Positions 20,686 through 29,470 of a DNA stretch of 64,000 bases are shown here, piece by piece. The stretch spans positions 2,936,001 to 3,000,000 of the forward strand of contig JADJGF010000001.1 in assembly GCA_016708125.1 (NCBI GenBank), read 5' to 3'. Position 1 is the stretch's first letter. Each line of letters starts with the position of its first letter. This stretch comes from Ignavibacteriota bacterium (GTDB lineage Bacteria; Bacteroidota; Ignavibacteria; Ignavibacteriales; Melioribacteraceae). The translations under genes and the position numbers were made by a program. The notes under the pieces were generated by a model. It ran no database searches. It was given only the letters and a program-made list of their open reading frames with translations, and had not been told where the DNA came from.

Positions 20686-20705
20686 GAAAATATTATAATA
20701 TTTTC
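20686..20705. promoter_or_regulatory. Perfect 20-bp palindrome between divergent nfnAB and pnt genes
   Basis: GAAAATATTATAATATTTTC is a perfect inverted repeat with no spacer. It lies 66 bases upstream of the nfnA start and 110 bases upstream of the pntAA start. A dimeric repressor could bind such a site and control both directions. It is almost all A and T, so chance origin is a real possibility. It does not match a Rex site (TTGTGAA-N6-TTCACAA). Confidence 0.4.
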
Positions 20706-20814
20706 GTATTTGATGATACATTGTTTAGTAAAAACTTTTATCAACATTTGAATTTATAAAACAATCAGTTATTTTAAGTTTACGTTTATATCTTATTTAT
20801 ATAAGGAGAAAAAA

Positions 20815-21951
20815 GTGGTTATTTCTATTCCTAAAGAAATTTTACCAGGTGAAAATAGAGTTGCAATAGTTCCGGATGTAGCAGCAAAATTGATAAAAAA
20901 AGGATTTGCAGTAAAAGTTGAGAAAGATGCTGGAATTTCTGCAGGTTTTACAAATGAAAAGTATATTGAAGCCGGTGCAGAAATTATAAGTTCTTTAGAT
21001 GAACTTTACAATACTGATATTATTTTGAAAGTACAAAGACCAACTGAACATCCATCCGGCAAACATGAAACAGAATTTATCAAAAGTGGAAGTTATTTAA
21101 TCACTTTAATGTATTCGCTTCATTATTCAGATTTAGCAAAAACTTGTGCTGAAAAGGGAATAAATGTTATTTCTATGGATGCAATTCCAAGGACAACACT
21201 CGCACAAAAAATGGATGCATTAAGTTCACAAGCAAATATTGCAGGATATAAATCAGTTCTAATGGCAGCAAATTCACTCGGAAAGATTTTTCCATTAATG
21301 ATGACAGCAGCAGGAACAATTCAACCAGCAAAAGTTGTAATTATGGGAGCTGGAGTTGCCGGTTTACAAGCTCTTGGAACAGCCAAAAGATTAGGAGCAA
21401 TTGTTGAAGTTTCGGATATTCGGCCATCTGTGAAAGAAGAAGTACAATCTTTAGGCGGAAGATTTATTGAAGTTGATACAGATGAAAATATGCAAGATTC
21501 CGGAGGGTATGCAAAAGAAGCTTCTGAAGAGTTTTTAAAAAAACAAAAAGAGCTTATTTTTAAACATGTTACAAATGCAGATATTGTAATTACAACAGCA
21601 TTGGTGCCGGGCAAGAAGTCGCCAATATTAGTTACGGAAGAAATGATAAAAAGTATGCGTCCCGGTTCGGTTGTGCTTGATATGGCAGTTGAATTTGGCG
21701 GTAATTGTGAAATTAGCGAAAAAGGAAAAACTGTAAAAAAATATGGAGTTACAATAATTGGCGAACCAAATTTGCCAAGTTTAGTTGCAACCAACGCAAG
21801 TGAAGTTTATAGTAAAAATTTATTAGCACTTTTAGAACATATTTCAAAAGATGGGAAAATAGAATTAAATCTAGATGACGAAATTGTAAAAGGCTCACTA
21901 ATTACTTACAACAATCAAGTTGTACATGAAAGAACAAAAAATTTATTATAA
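20815..21951 (+). CDS. pntAA: NAD(P) transhydrogenase subunit alpha, part 1 (NAD-binding domain I)
   Basis: This is the soluble NAD(H)-binding subunit of the proton-translocating transhydrogenase, which drives NADPH formation with the proton gradient. The 378 residues start at a GTG preceded by AAGGAG. Family blocks are ISIPKEILPGENRVAIVPD, SMDAIPRTTLAQKMDALSSQANIAGYK (the alanine-dehydrogenase/PNT signature) and the Rossmann motif VIMGAGVAGLQALGTAKRLGA. The protein ends before any membrane segment; those sit in the next gene, giving the three-polypeptide form known from Rhodospirillum. It is cotranscribed with pntAB and pntB. Confidence 0.94.
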   Translation: MVISIPKEILPGENRVAIVPDVAAKLIKKGFAVKVEKDAGISAGFTNEKYIEAGAEIISSLDELYNTDIILKVQRPTEHPSGKHETEFIKSGSYLITLMYSLHYSDLAKTCAEKGINVISMDAIPRTTLAQKMDALSSQANIAGYKSVLMAANSLGKIFPLMMTAAGTIQPAKVVIMGAGVAGLQALGTAKRLGAIVEVSDIRPSVKEEVQSLGGRFIEVDTDENMQDSGGYAKEASEEFLKKQKELIFKHVTNADIVITTALVPGKKSPILVTEEMIKSMRPGSVVLDMAVEFGGNCEISEKGKTVKKYGVTIIGEPNLPSLVATNASEVYSKNLLALLEHISKDGKIELNLDDEIVKGSLITYNNQVVHERTKNLL

Positions 21952-21968
21952 CTAATTTGGAATAGCAC

Positions 21969-22253
21969 ATGGAAATTCATGAATTATTAATGTTGATATA
22001 CGTTTTTGTATTAGCCATTTTTATTGGATTTGAACTAATTACAAAAGTTCCGCCAACTTTGCACACACCGTTAATGTCCGGATCAAATGCAATCTCTGGA
22101 ATTACAATTGTTGGTGCACTTTTGAGTGCTGGATTTAATGAATTTGGTTTAAGCACAATTTTAGGAATGATAGCAGTAATTTTTGCAACAATAAATGTTG
22201 TTGGCGGATATTTAGTTACAGATAGAATGTTAAAAATGTTTAAGAAAAAGTGA
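21969..22253 (+). CDS. pntAB: NAD(P) transhydrogenase subunit alpha, part 2 (membrane)
   Basis: This is a 94-residue membrane subunit of the transhydrogenase. Three hydrophobic segments are visible (about 7-25, 40-57 and 62-83). The phrase FELITKVPPTLHTPLMSGSNAISGITIVGAL is diagnostic for this subunit, including the conserved HTPLMSG loop. It lies 17 bases after pntAA and 7 bases before pntB. In enterobacteria these segments are fused to the C-terminus of PntA; here they form a separate small protein. Confidence 0.95.
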   Translation: MEIHELLMLIYVFVLAIFIGFELITKVPPTLHTPLMSGSNAISGITIVGALLSAGFNEFGLSTILGMIAVIFATINVVGGYLVTDRMLKMFKKK

Positions 22254-22260
22254 GGAATTA

Positions 22261-23649
22261 ATGGAAGTTTTATCATACGTAATTTACTTAATTGCATCAG
22301 TTCTATTTATCTTTGGCATAAAACAACTTGGTTCACCAAAAACTGCACGACAAGGAAATTTTCTCTCAGCTTTAGGAATGTTTCTCGCAATTGTAATAAC
22401 ACTTTTTGATCAAAGAGTTTTAACATTTGAATATATACTAATCGGAATAATTATTGGTTCAGCAATAGGAGCTTTAATGGCATATAAAGTTCCGATGACG
22501 GGCATGCCGCAAATGGTGGGATTGCTAAACGGATTTGGCGGTGGAGCTTCAATGTTAGTAGGTTATGCAGAATTCTATCATCTTCTTAAAAGTAGTGATG
22601 GAATTGATATTGCAATTGGAAGTACAATTGTTTTATCAATTTTAATTGGCGGTGTTACATTTACGGGTTCTTTAGTTGCTTTTGGTAAGTTGCAGGAAAT
22701 AATATCTGGTAAAGTCATAAAATTTCCGCTCCAAAATTCTATAAATATTTTGTTATTACTTGCAGTAATAGTTTTAGGAATTCTCGTTGTAATGAACCCC
22801 TCCACAACAATTCTGTTGTTACTTATTATTGGAATAATTTCTTTGGTGCTTGGAGTACTTCTGGTTTTACCAATTGGCGGAGCTGATATGCCGGTTGCTG
22901 TTTCATTATTAAATTCTTATTCAGGATTAGCTGCATCAATGACGGGATTTGTACTTCAAAATAATATGTTAATAATCGCCGGTGCTTTAGTCGGGGCTTC
23001 TGGAATTATTTTAACAATCATTATGTGTAAAGGAATGAATCGATCGCTTATGAATGTAGTTCTTGGCGGCTGGGCAGATGCAGGAAGTGGTGGTGCATCT
23101 TCGAGTGGTTCGCAAGGAGAAGCAAAATCAATTGATGCTGAGGAATTAGCTATGATGTTAGATTCTGTGCAAAATGTTGTTATTGTTCCGGGTTATGGAA
23201 TGGCGGTAGCTCAAGCTCAGCATGCTGTTAGAGATTTAACTAACATTCTGGAGAAAAAAGGAATAAATGTAAGATTTGCAATACATCCAGTTGCAGGGAG
23301 AATGCCTGGACATATGAATGTTTTATTGGCTGAAGCTCAAGTTTCTTATGATAAACTCTTTGCATTAGAAGATATAAATGATGATTTCCCAAATGTTGAT
23401 GTAGCGTTAATTGTTGGTGCAAATGATGTTGTAAATCCAGCTGCACGGAATGATAAAAATTCTCCAATATTTGGAATGCCAATTTTAAATGTTGATTACG
23501 CAAAAACAGTAATTGTAAATAAAAGATCGATGAATGCTGGTTATGCAGGGATTCAAAATGAATTATTTTTCTATCCAAACACATTAATGTTTTTTGGAAG
23601 CGCAAAAGAAGCCATCAGTAAATTAGTAAATGAAATAAAGGAATTATAA
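22261..23649 (+). CDS. pntB: NAD(P) transhydrogenase subunit beta
   Basis: This is the membrane plus NADP(H)-binding subunit of the transhydrogenase, 462 residues, the usual length. Roughly nine membrane segments fill the first 265 residues, with KVPMTGMPQMVGLLNGFGGGAS as a conserved core. The soluble NADP domain III follows, with VVIVPGYGMAVAQAQHAV, RFAIHPVAGRMPGHMNVLLAEA, VALIVGANDVVNPAA and the C-terminal VNKRSMNAGYAGIQNELFF block. No strong terminator is visible downstream; a 222-base AT-rich gap leads to the chitobiose locus. Confidence 0.96.
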   Translation: MEVLSYVIYLIASVLFIFGIKQLGSPKTARQGNFLSALGMFLAIVITLFDQRVLTFEYILIGIIIGSAIGALMAYKVPMTGMPQMVGLLNGFGGGASMLVGYAEFYHLLKSSDGIDIAIGSTIVLSILIGGVTFTGSLVAFGKLQEIISGKVIKFPLQNSINILLLLAVIVLGILVVMNPSTTILLLLIIGIISLVLGVLLVLPIGGADMPVAVSLLNSYSGLAASMTGFVLQNNMLIIAGALVGASGIILTIIMCKGMNRSLMNVVLGGWADAGSGGASSSGSQGEAKSIDAEELAMMLDSVQNVVIVPGYGMAVAQAQHAVRDLTNILEKKGINVRFAIHPVAGRMPGHMNVLLAEAQVSYDKLFALEDINDDFPNVDVALIVGANDVVNPAARNDKNSPIFGMPILNVDYAKTVIVNKRSMNAGYAGIQNELFFYPNTLMFFGSAKEAISKLVNEIKEL

Positions 23650-23871
23650 GAAGAAACCATAAAAAATTATTTAGCCATTTATTATAATTTATAACATAAC
23701 TCAAAAATTTAAGACAAAAAATTTTTTTAAAAATCTTTAATACCATTTTGTCATATTTCAATAATAAAATCATAATAGCCTATTGTAAGTTTTTATGGAT
23801 GTTTAATATAATTCCATTCTTTAATTATTTTTTTAATCAGCATTTAAATATGAATTATAAAAAGGAATTCA

Positions 23872-26280
23872 ATGAAGTACGGATTTTTTGATAATGATAA
23901 TAAAGAATATGTAATTGAAAAACCGGACGTTCCGGTTTCATGGACAAATTATTTGGGTGTTAAAGATCTTTGCACAGTAATATCACATAACGCTGGCGGG
24001 TATTCTTTTTATAAATCAACAGAGCATCATAGAGTTACAAGATTTCGCCCAAATGGGGTTCCGCTTGATCGCCCCGGACATTATGTTTATATACGTGACG
24101 ATGAGACCGGAGAATATTGGTCGATCTCTTGGCAGCCGGTTGGCAAAGATTTTACAGAAGCAAAATATACTTGTCGGCATGGAATGTCTTATTCAAAATT
24201 TCAATGTGATTATAATGATATAAATGCGGAGCAAATTTTATTTATTCCTATAGATGATGATGTAGAATTATGGGATGTTAAAATTAAAAATAATTCTGGA
24301 AGAGCAAGAAAGCTTAGCGTTTTTTCTTATGTGGAATTTTCTTTCCACCATGTTGAAATTGATAATCAGAATTTTCAAATGAGTTTGTATGCAAGCGGTT
24401 CTAATTATAAAGATGAAATTATTGAGTATGATTTTTTCTATGAACCATGGACATTTCATTTCTTTGCATCAAATTTTAATCCGGATAGTTTTGACTGCGT
24501 GAGGGATTCTTTTATCGGAAGTTACAGATCGGAGTCAGATCCAATTGCAGTTGAAAAAGGGAAATGTTCAAACAGTACTGAATTGGGTGGAAACCATTGC
24601 GGAACTTTGCATAAAAAATTAGAATTACAAAGCGGAGAAGAAACCAGATTAATTTTTATGCTTGGAGTTGGTTCACGCGAAGAAAAAGGAAGAGAAATAA
24701 AATCTAAATATTCTGATTTAAAAAATGTTGATAATGAATTTAATCGATTAAAAAATTATTGGGAAGCGAAAACTTCAAAATTTATATGCAAAACTCCAAA
24801 TGAAGGTTTGAATACAATGATAAATATTTGGACACTTTACCAAGCCGAGGTTTGTGTAATTTGGTCGAGATTTGCATCATTCGTTGAAACCGGCGGAAGA
24901 GTTGGTTTGGGATATCGCGATACTTCTCAAGATATTATGGGAGTTGTTCATACAAATCCGGAAAAGACTAAACAAAGAATTATCGAACTGCTTCAAGGTC
25001 ATACAAGTTACGGATATGGACTTCATCTTTTTGATCCCGATGTTTTCAAACCAAAAGAAAATAAATTACCGGGAGTAAAACTCCCAACAGTTGTTCCGAC
25101 AAAAAATCCAGAAGATATTGTGCATGGAATGGAAGATGTTTGTTCGGATGATGCAATCTGGCTTGTTGCTTCAATTTGTGAATGGATTGTAGAAAGCGGT
25201 GAATTAGAATTTTTTGATAACGTTGTTCGTTATGCAAACGGAGGTGAAGGAACAGTTTATGAACATCTCACAAAAATTTTAGATTTCTCTGCAAAGTATG
25301 TCGGCAATAATGGAATTTGTCAAGGCTTGCGTGCTGATTGGAACGATTGCTTAAATCTTGGCGGTGGCGAAAGCTCAATGGTTTCATTTATGCATTATTG
25401 GGCAATAAATATTTTTATAGAATCGGCAAAAATTCTTGATAAAAATGAAGATGTTCGAAAATATTTGGAGATGGCAGAAAAAGTAAAACAGTCGTGCGAA
25501 AATGAACTCTGGGATGGTGAATGGTACATTCGAGGATTTACAAAATCCGGAAAGAAAATTGGATCAAATGAAGCTGAAGAAGGAAAAGTATTTTTAAATG
25601 CACAATCTTGGGCAGTTATGTCCGGAGTTGCAAAAGACGAAAGAGCAGAAAAAGCAATGAATGCTGTTGATAAATATTTGTATTCAAAATACGGACTTCA
25701 TCTGCTATGGCCGGCTTATGGAAAACCAAATGATGAAATTGGTTATGTTACTAGAGTTTACAAAGGTATAAAAGAAAACGCTGCAATTTTCAGTCACCCA
25801 AATCCATGGGCAGTAATTGCGGAATGTAAATTGGGAAACGGAAATCGCGCAATGAAATATTACGATGCAATTCTTCCATATAATCAAAATGATATTATTG
25901 AAATTAGACAATCCGAACCCTATTCATATTGCCAGTTTATTATGGGAAAAGATCATACTGCACATGGGCGAGCACGTCATCCATGGCTTACCGGAACTGC
26001 ATCTTGGTTTTATACAGCGGCAACAAAACATATTTTAGGAATTCAGCCAACTTATAAAGGATTGAAAATTGATCCGTGTATTCCGTCTGATTGGAAAGAG
26101 TTTGAAGTAAGACGAGAATGGCGCGGAGCAGTTTATATTATCAAAGTTCAAAATCCAAATGGAGTTGAAAAAGGTGTTAAAACAATAAAAGTTAATGGAA
26201 AAATAATTGATGGAATTATTCCTATTTTTCCTAAAGGTGAAAATGTAAATGTTGAAGTTGTTATGCAAAATAATTTCTAA
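23872..26280 (+). CDS. chbP: GH94 N,N'-diacetylchitobiose phosphorylase
   Basis: This enzyme splits chitobiose with phosphate to GlcNAc-1-phosphate and GlcNAc in the cytosol. The 802 residues follow the Vibrio chitobiose phosphorylase closely along their length, as I remember that sequence. Examples are YFDND-like MKYGFFDND, TNYLG, VISHNAGGYSFYKS, TRFRPNG, the long core WSRFASFVETGGRVGLGYRD, and PNPWAVIAECKLG. The catalytic block is RADWNDCLNLGGGESSMVSF, with the general-acid aspartate at residue 492, the same number as reported for the Vibrio enzyme. There is no signal peptide. The GH20 and symporter genes behind it support chitobiose over cellobiose as substrate. The ATG is preceded by AAAAGGAA. 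Confidence 0.93.
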   Translation: MKYGFFDNDNKEYVIEKPDVPVSWTNYLGVKDLCTVISHNAGGYSFYKSTEHHRVTRFRPNGVPLDRPGHYVYIRDDETGEYWSISWQPVGKDFTEAKYTCRHGMSYSKFQCDYNDINAEQILFIPIDDDVELWDVKIKNNSGRARKLSVFSYVEFSFHHVEIDNQNFQMSLYASGSNYKDEIIEYDFFYEPWTFHFFASNFNPDSFDCVRDSFIGSYRSESDPIAVEKGKCSNSTELGGNHCGTLHKKLELQSGEETRLIFMLGVGSREEKGREIKSKYSDLKNVDNEFNRLKNYWEAKTSKFICKTPNEGLNTMINIWTLYQAEVCVIWSRFASFVETGGRVGLGYRDTSQDIMGVVHTNPEKTKQRIIELLQGHTSYGYGLHLFDPDVFKPKENKLPGVKLPTVVPTKNPEDIVHGMEDVCSDDAIWLVASICEWIVESGELEFFDNVVRYANGGEGTVYEHLTKILDFSAKYVGNNGICQGLRADWNDCLNLGGGESSMVSFMHYWAINIFIESAKILDKNEDVRKYLEMAEKVKQSCENELWDGEWYIRGFTKSGKKIGSNEAEEGKVFLNAQSWAVMSGVAKDERAEKAMNAVDKYLYSKYGLHLLWPAYGKPNDEIGYVTRVYKGIKENAAIFSHPNPWAVIAECKLGNGNRAMKYYDAILPYNQNDIIEIRQSEPYSYCQFIMGKDHTAHGRARHPWLTGTASWFYTAATKHILGIQPTYKGLKIDPCIPSDWKEFEVRREWRGAVYIIKVQNPNGVEKGVKTIKVNGKIIDGIIPIFPKGENVNVEVVMQNNF

Positions 26281-26300
26281 AAAATTCGGATTCTTTTTCA

Positions 26301-27407
26301 ATGAAAAAAATATTTATAACATTTACGTTGATTATTTTTATGGCATTACAATCATGTTCAACAATAAAACAAATTGATTACAATAACCCAAACAGATGGA
26401 ATGAGCTTGGTGAAAACTCAAAATTAGATTGGCGCGCAGTACATCTTTTACATTATAATAGTGATAAACAGTTAGAAGCTTTATCGAAAAATATTCCTAA
26501 ACTTACATCAATGGGAATTAATAAAATTATTTTTGAAATTGATTATAACTTTTATTTTCAATCACATTCCGAATTAAGACAAACCGATAGCGTTATTACA
26601 AAAGAAGGCGCAAAAAATTTTACAAAAGTTTGCAGAGAAAATGGAATTGAAATAATTCCACAATTTCAATGTGTGGGTCATCAATCATGGGCTGAAGAAA
26701 CTTATAAATTGTTGGAAGTTTATCCGGAGTTTGATTTAACTCCAAATGCATTTCCAAATAATAAAGGTTTATACTGTAGAGAATGGGATGTTGAAAATCC
26801 AAAAGTTTATGAAATTGTTTTTGCTTTGCTGGATGAAATAATTGATGCATTTGATGCAAAGGCAATGCACGTTGGTATGGATGAAGTATTTCTTTTAGGT
26901 TCGGAATTTTCGCCATCAACAAAAGGAAAAGATCCCGCAAAACTTTTTGCAAAAGCTGTGAATGATTTACATAATTATATTGTGAAAGAAAAAGGTTTAG
27001 AAATGCTTATGTGGGGCGATAGATTAATTGATGCAAACAAAATTAATTACGGCGAATGGGAATCTTCAGCAAATGAAACGAGTAATGCGATTGATGTGAT
27101 TCCGAAAGATATAATTATTTGCGATTGGCATTATGAAGATTTTAATGATTACAAAAATTTAAATGCAACTGAATATTTATCAATCCCGATGTTTATTGAA
27201 AAGGGATTTAGAGTTTTACCGACAAGCTGGCGCCGAGTTGAAACAATGAAAGACTTAATGTATTATAGTTTAACTTTGGAAAATCCAAAAATGTTAGGAC
27301 ATTTATTTACGCTTTGGTCTTCGGCAAAAGGTGATGAATTGTTAGCTTATCCGCCAATGGTAGAAGGATTAAAAGTTGGTCAGCCATTTTTCCTTAATAA
27401 CAAGTAA
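26301..27407 (+). CDS. GH20-like lipoprotein, catalytic domain only
   Basis: This is a predicted lipoprotein of 368 residues with a family 20 glycoside hydrolase barrel. The leader has a lipobox-like ALQSC around residue 18. The barrel starts almost at once, without the N-terminal GH20b domain normally found in hexosaminidases. The key motif is HVGMDEVF, giving the catalytic pair Asp194-Glu195, which in GH20 orients the substrate acetamide and donates the proton. It lacks much of the usual C-terminal region too. It probably removes GlcNAc or a related sugar at the cell envelope. It lies 20 bases after chbP and 32 before a full-length GH20 gene. Confidence 0.8.
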   Translation: MKKIFITFTLIIFMALQSCSTIKQIDYNNPNRWNELGENSKLDWRAVHLLHYNSDKQLEALSKNIPKLTSMGINKIIFEIDYNFYFQSHSELRQTDSVITKEGAKNFTKVCRENGIEIIPQFQCVGHQSWAEETYKLLEVYPEFDLTPNAFPNNKGLYCREWDVENPKVYEIVFALLDEIIDAFDAKAMHVGMDEVFLLGSEFSPSTKGKDPAKLFAKAVNDLHNYIVKEKGLEMLMWGDRLIDANKINYGEWESSANETSNAIDVIPKDIIICDWHYEDFNDYKNLNATEYLSIPMFIEKGFRVLPTSWRRVETMKDLMYYSLTLENPKMLGHLFTLWSSAKGDELLAYPPMVEGLKVGQPFFLNNK

Positions 27408-27439
27408 CTAATTTTTCAACTGTATTGCATGAGTAAAAA

Positions 27440-29458
27440 ATGAAGAAACAAATAATTTATATACTGCTATTGCTTTTTGTAAACTCAGTTTCTGCAATTG
27501 AAATAAAAGAACTTAAACTAATGCCGTATCCCAAAAGTGTAAATCTTCTCGATGGAAAATTTAAGGTTGATGAAAATTTTAATTTAGAAGTTTCTCAAAA
27601 TTCTGAACGATTGAAAATATATTCAAATAAATTTTTAATGAGATTGGCAAATCGAACCGGACTATTTCTCAATAATCCTTTTGTAAATGAGAGTAAAAAT
27701 CCAAATGCAATAATTGATATTCAACGAATTGGTTTGGTAAAATTGAATGAAGATGAATCATATGAATTAAATATTTCTGATATAAAAATTCACCTCAAAG
27801 CCAATACTGATATTGGTGCAATTAGAGGAATTGAAACACTTCTTCAGCTTTTACAAATTGATGAAAATGGGTATTATTTTCCCACTTGTAAAATTATTGA
27901 CTCACCAAGATTTCCTTGGCGCGGATTGTTGATTGATGTTAGCCGACATTTTATTCCTATTGAAGTTTTGAAAAGAAATTTAGACGGAATGGCTGCAATT
28001 AAATTAAATGTTATGCATTTTCATCTTTCCGATGATCAAGGATTTAGAGTTGAAAGTAAAACTTTTCCAAAGTTAACAGAACTTGGTTCAGACGGAAATT
28101 TTTATACACATGAACAAATTAAAGAAATTCTTAATTATGCAAATAATTTGGGAATTAGAGTTATGCCGGAATTTGACGTACCGGGTCACTCAACAGCATT
28201 GTTAACGGCTTATCCGGAGTTAGCAAGCTTACCTTTTAATTATAAAATTGAAAGAAAATGGGGAGTGATGGACCCAACTCTTAATCCAACTTTGGATAAA
28301 ACTTATGATTTCTTAGATAAATTATTCAAAGAAATGAGTGAACTTTTTGTTGATGAATATTTTCATATTGGCGGCGATGAGAATAATGGAAATCAATGGA
28401 ATGCAAATTTGGATATTCAAAAATTCATGAAAGAAAATAACATTCCAGATAACAGTTCTTTGCAAGGATATTTCAATAACAAACTTTTGAAAATCTTAAC
28501 AAAATATGGGAAAAAATTAGTCGGCTGGGATGAAATTTTTCATCCATCAATGCCAAATAATATTGTAATACAATCATGGCGGGGGAAAGAAGCTTTAATT
28601 GAATCTGCAAAAAAAGGATATCAAACATTTCTGTCAAATGATTATTACATTGATTTAATTCAGCCGACGGATTTTCATTATTTGAATGATCCAATTCCCG
28701 CAGATGCAAATTTAACTGAAGAACAGAAAAAATTTATTCTCGGCGGTGAAGCAACAATGTGGGCAGAAATGATTTCAGCAGAAACAATTGATTCTAGAAT
28801 TTGGCCGAGAACTGCAGCTATTGCCGAAAGGTTTTGGTCGCCGCAAAATATTAATGATGTTGAAAATATGTATAAGCGACTTGAATATATTAGTTATTTG
28901 TTGGAAGAGCATGATTTGCAACATATTAAAAATTTTGAAAGAATGTTGAGGCGACTTACAAATAATAATGAAACCGAATCATTAAGAAATTTAATCTCTG
29001 TAATTGAACCAGTTAAATTTTATCAAAGAAATAATTTGCGTGAACAAACTCAGCAAACACCGTTAACAAGAGTGATTGATGCGGCAACGGCAGATGCAAA
29101 GGCTGCAAGAGAATTTAATCAACTTGTCGAAAATTATTTATCTGAAAAAAATAATCTAGAATTGAAAAATAAAATTATTCAACAATTAAATTTTTGGAAA
29201 AATAATCACACGGAATTTTTAGAAACGGCAAAAAAATCTCCAATATTGTTTGAGATAATTCCAATGTCGGAAAATCTTTGTAAATTATCAAAAATAGGTT
29301 TGGAAGTTTTAGAATTATCATCAACAAAAAAGAAAATGAATAATGAATTATTTAATTCAATTTTTGAATTCATACAAAAAGTAAAGTTACCAGTTGCACA
29401 AACCGAGTTAATGATTGTAAATTCAATAGAAAATTTATTAAATATTGTTAAAGAATAA
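27440..29458 (+). CDS. GH20 beta-N-acetylhexosaminidase
   Basis: This exported enzyme removes terminal beta-GlcNAc or GalNAc from chitin oligomers or glycans. The 672 residues start with a cleavable signal peptide (about 1-19, ending VSA). A GH20b-type domain follows to about residue 150, then the GH20 barrel opening with SPRFPWRGLLIDVSRHF. Further blocks are MHFHLSDDQGFRVESK and PEFDVPGHSTA. The catalytic pair is Asp313-Glu314 in HIGGDEN, and the substrate-binding tryptophans are in VGWDEIFHP and SWRG. The last 150 residues are helical and unassigned. It fits delivering sugars to the symporter and phosphorylase of the same operon. Confidence 0.93.
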   Translation: MKKQIIYILLLLFVNSVSAIEIKELKLMPYPKSVNLLDGKFKVDENFNLEVSQNSERLKIYSNKFLMRLANRTGLFLNNPFVNESKNPNAIIDIQRIGLVKLNEDESYELNISDIKIHLKANTDIGAIRGIETLLQLLQIDENGYYFPTCKIIDSPRFPWRGLLIDVSRHFIPIEVLKRNLDGMAAIKLNVMHFHLSDDQGFRVESKTFPKLTELGSDGNFYTHEQIKEILNYANNLGIRVMPEFDVPGHSTALLTAYPELASLPFNYKIERKWGVMDPTLNPTLDKTYDFLDKLFKEMSELFVDEYFHIGGDENNGNQWNANLDIQKFMKENNIPDNSSLQGYFNNKLLKILTKYGKKLVGWDEIFHPSMPNNIVIQSWRGKEALIESAKKGYQTFLSNDYYIDLIQPTDFHYLNDPIPADANLTEEQKKFILGGEATMWAEMISAETIDSRIWPRTAAIAERFWSPQNINDVENMYKRLEYISYLLEEHDLQHIKNFERMLRRLTNNNETESLRNLISVIEPVKFYQRNNLREQTQQTPLTRVIDAATADAKAAREFNQLVENYLSEKNNLELKNKIIQQLNFWKNNHTEFLETAKKSPILFEIIPMSENLCKLSKIGLEVLELSSTKKKMNNELFNSIFEFIQKVKLPVAQTELMIVNSIENLLNIVKE

Positions 29459-29470
29459 ATTGAGAAAATA

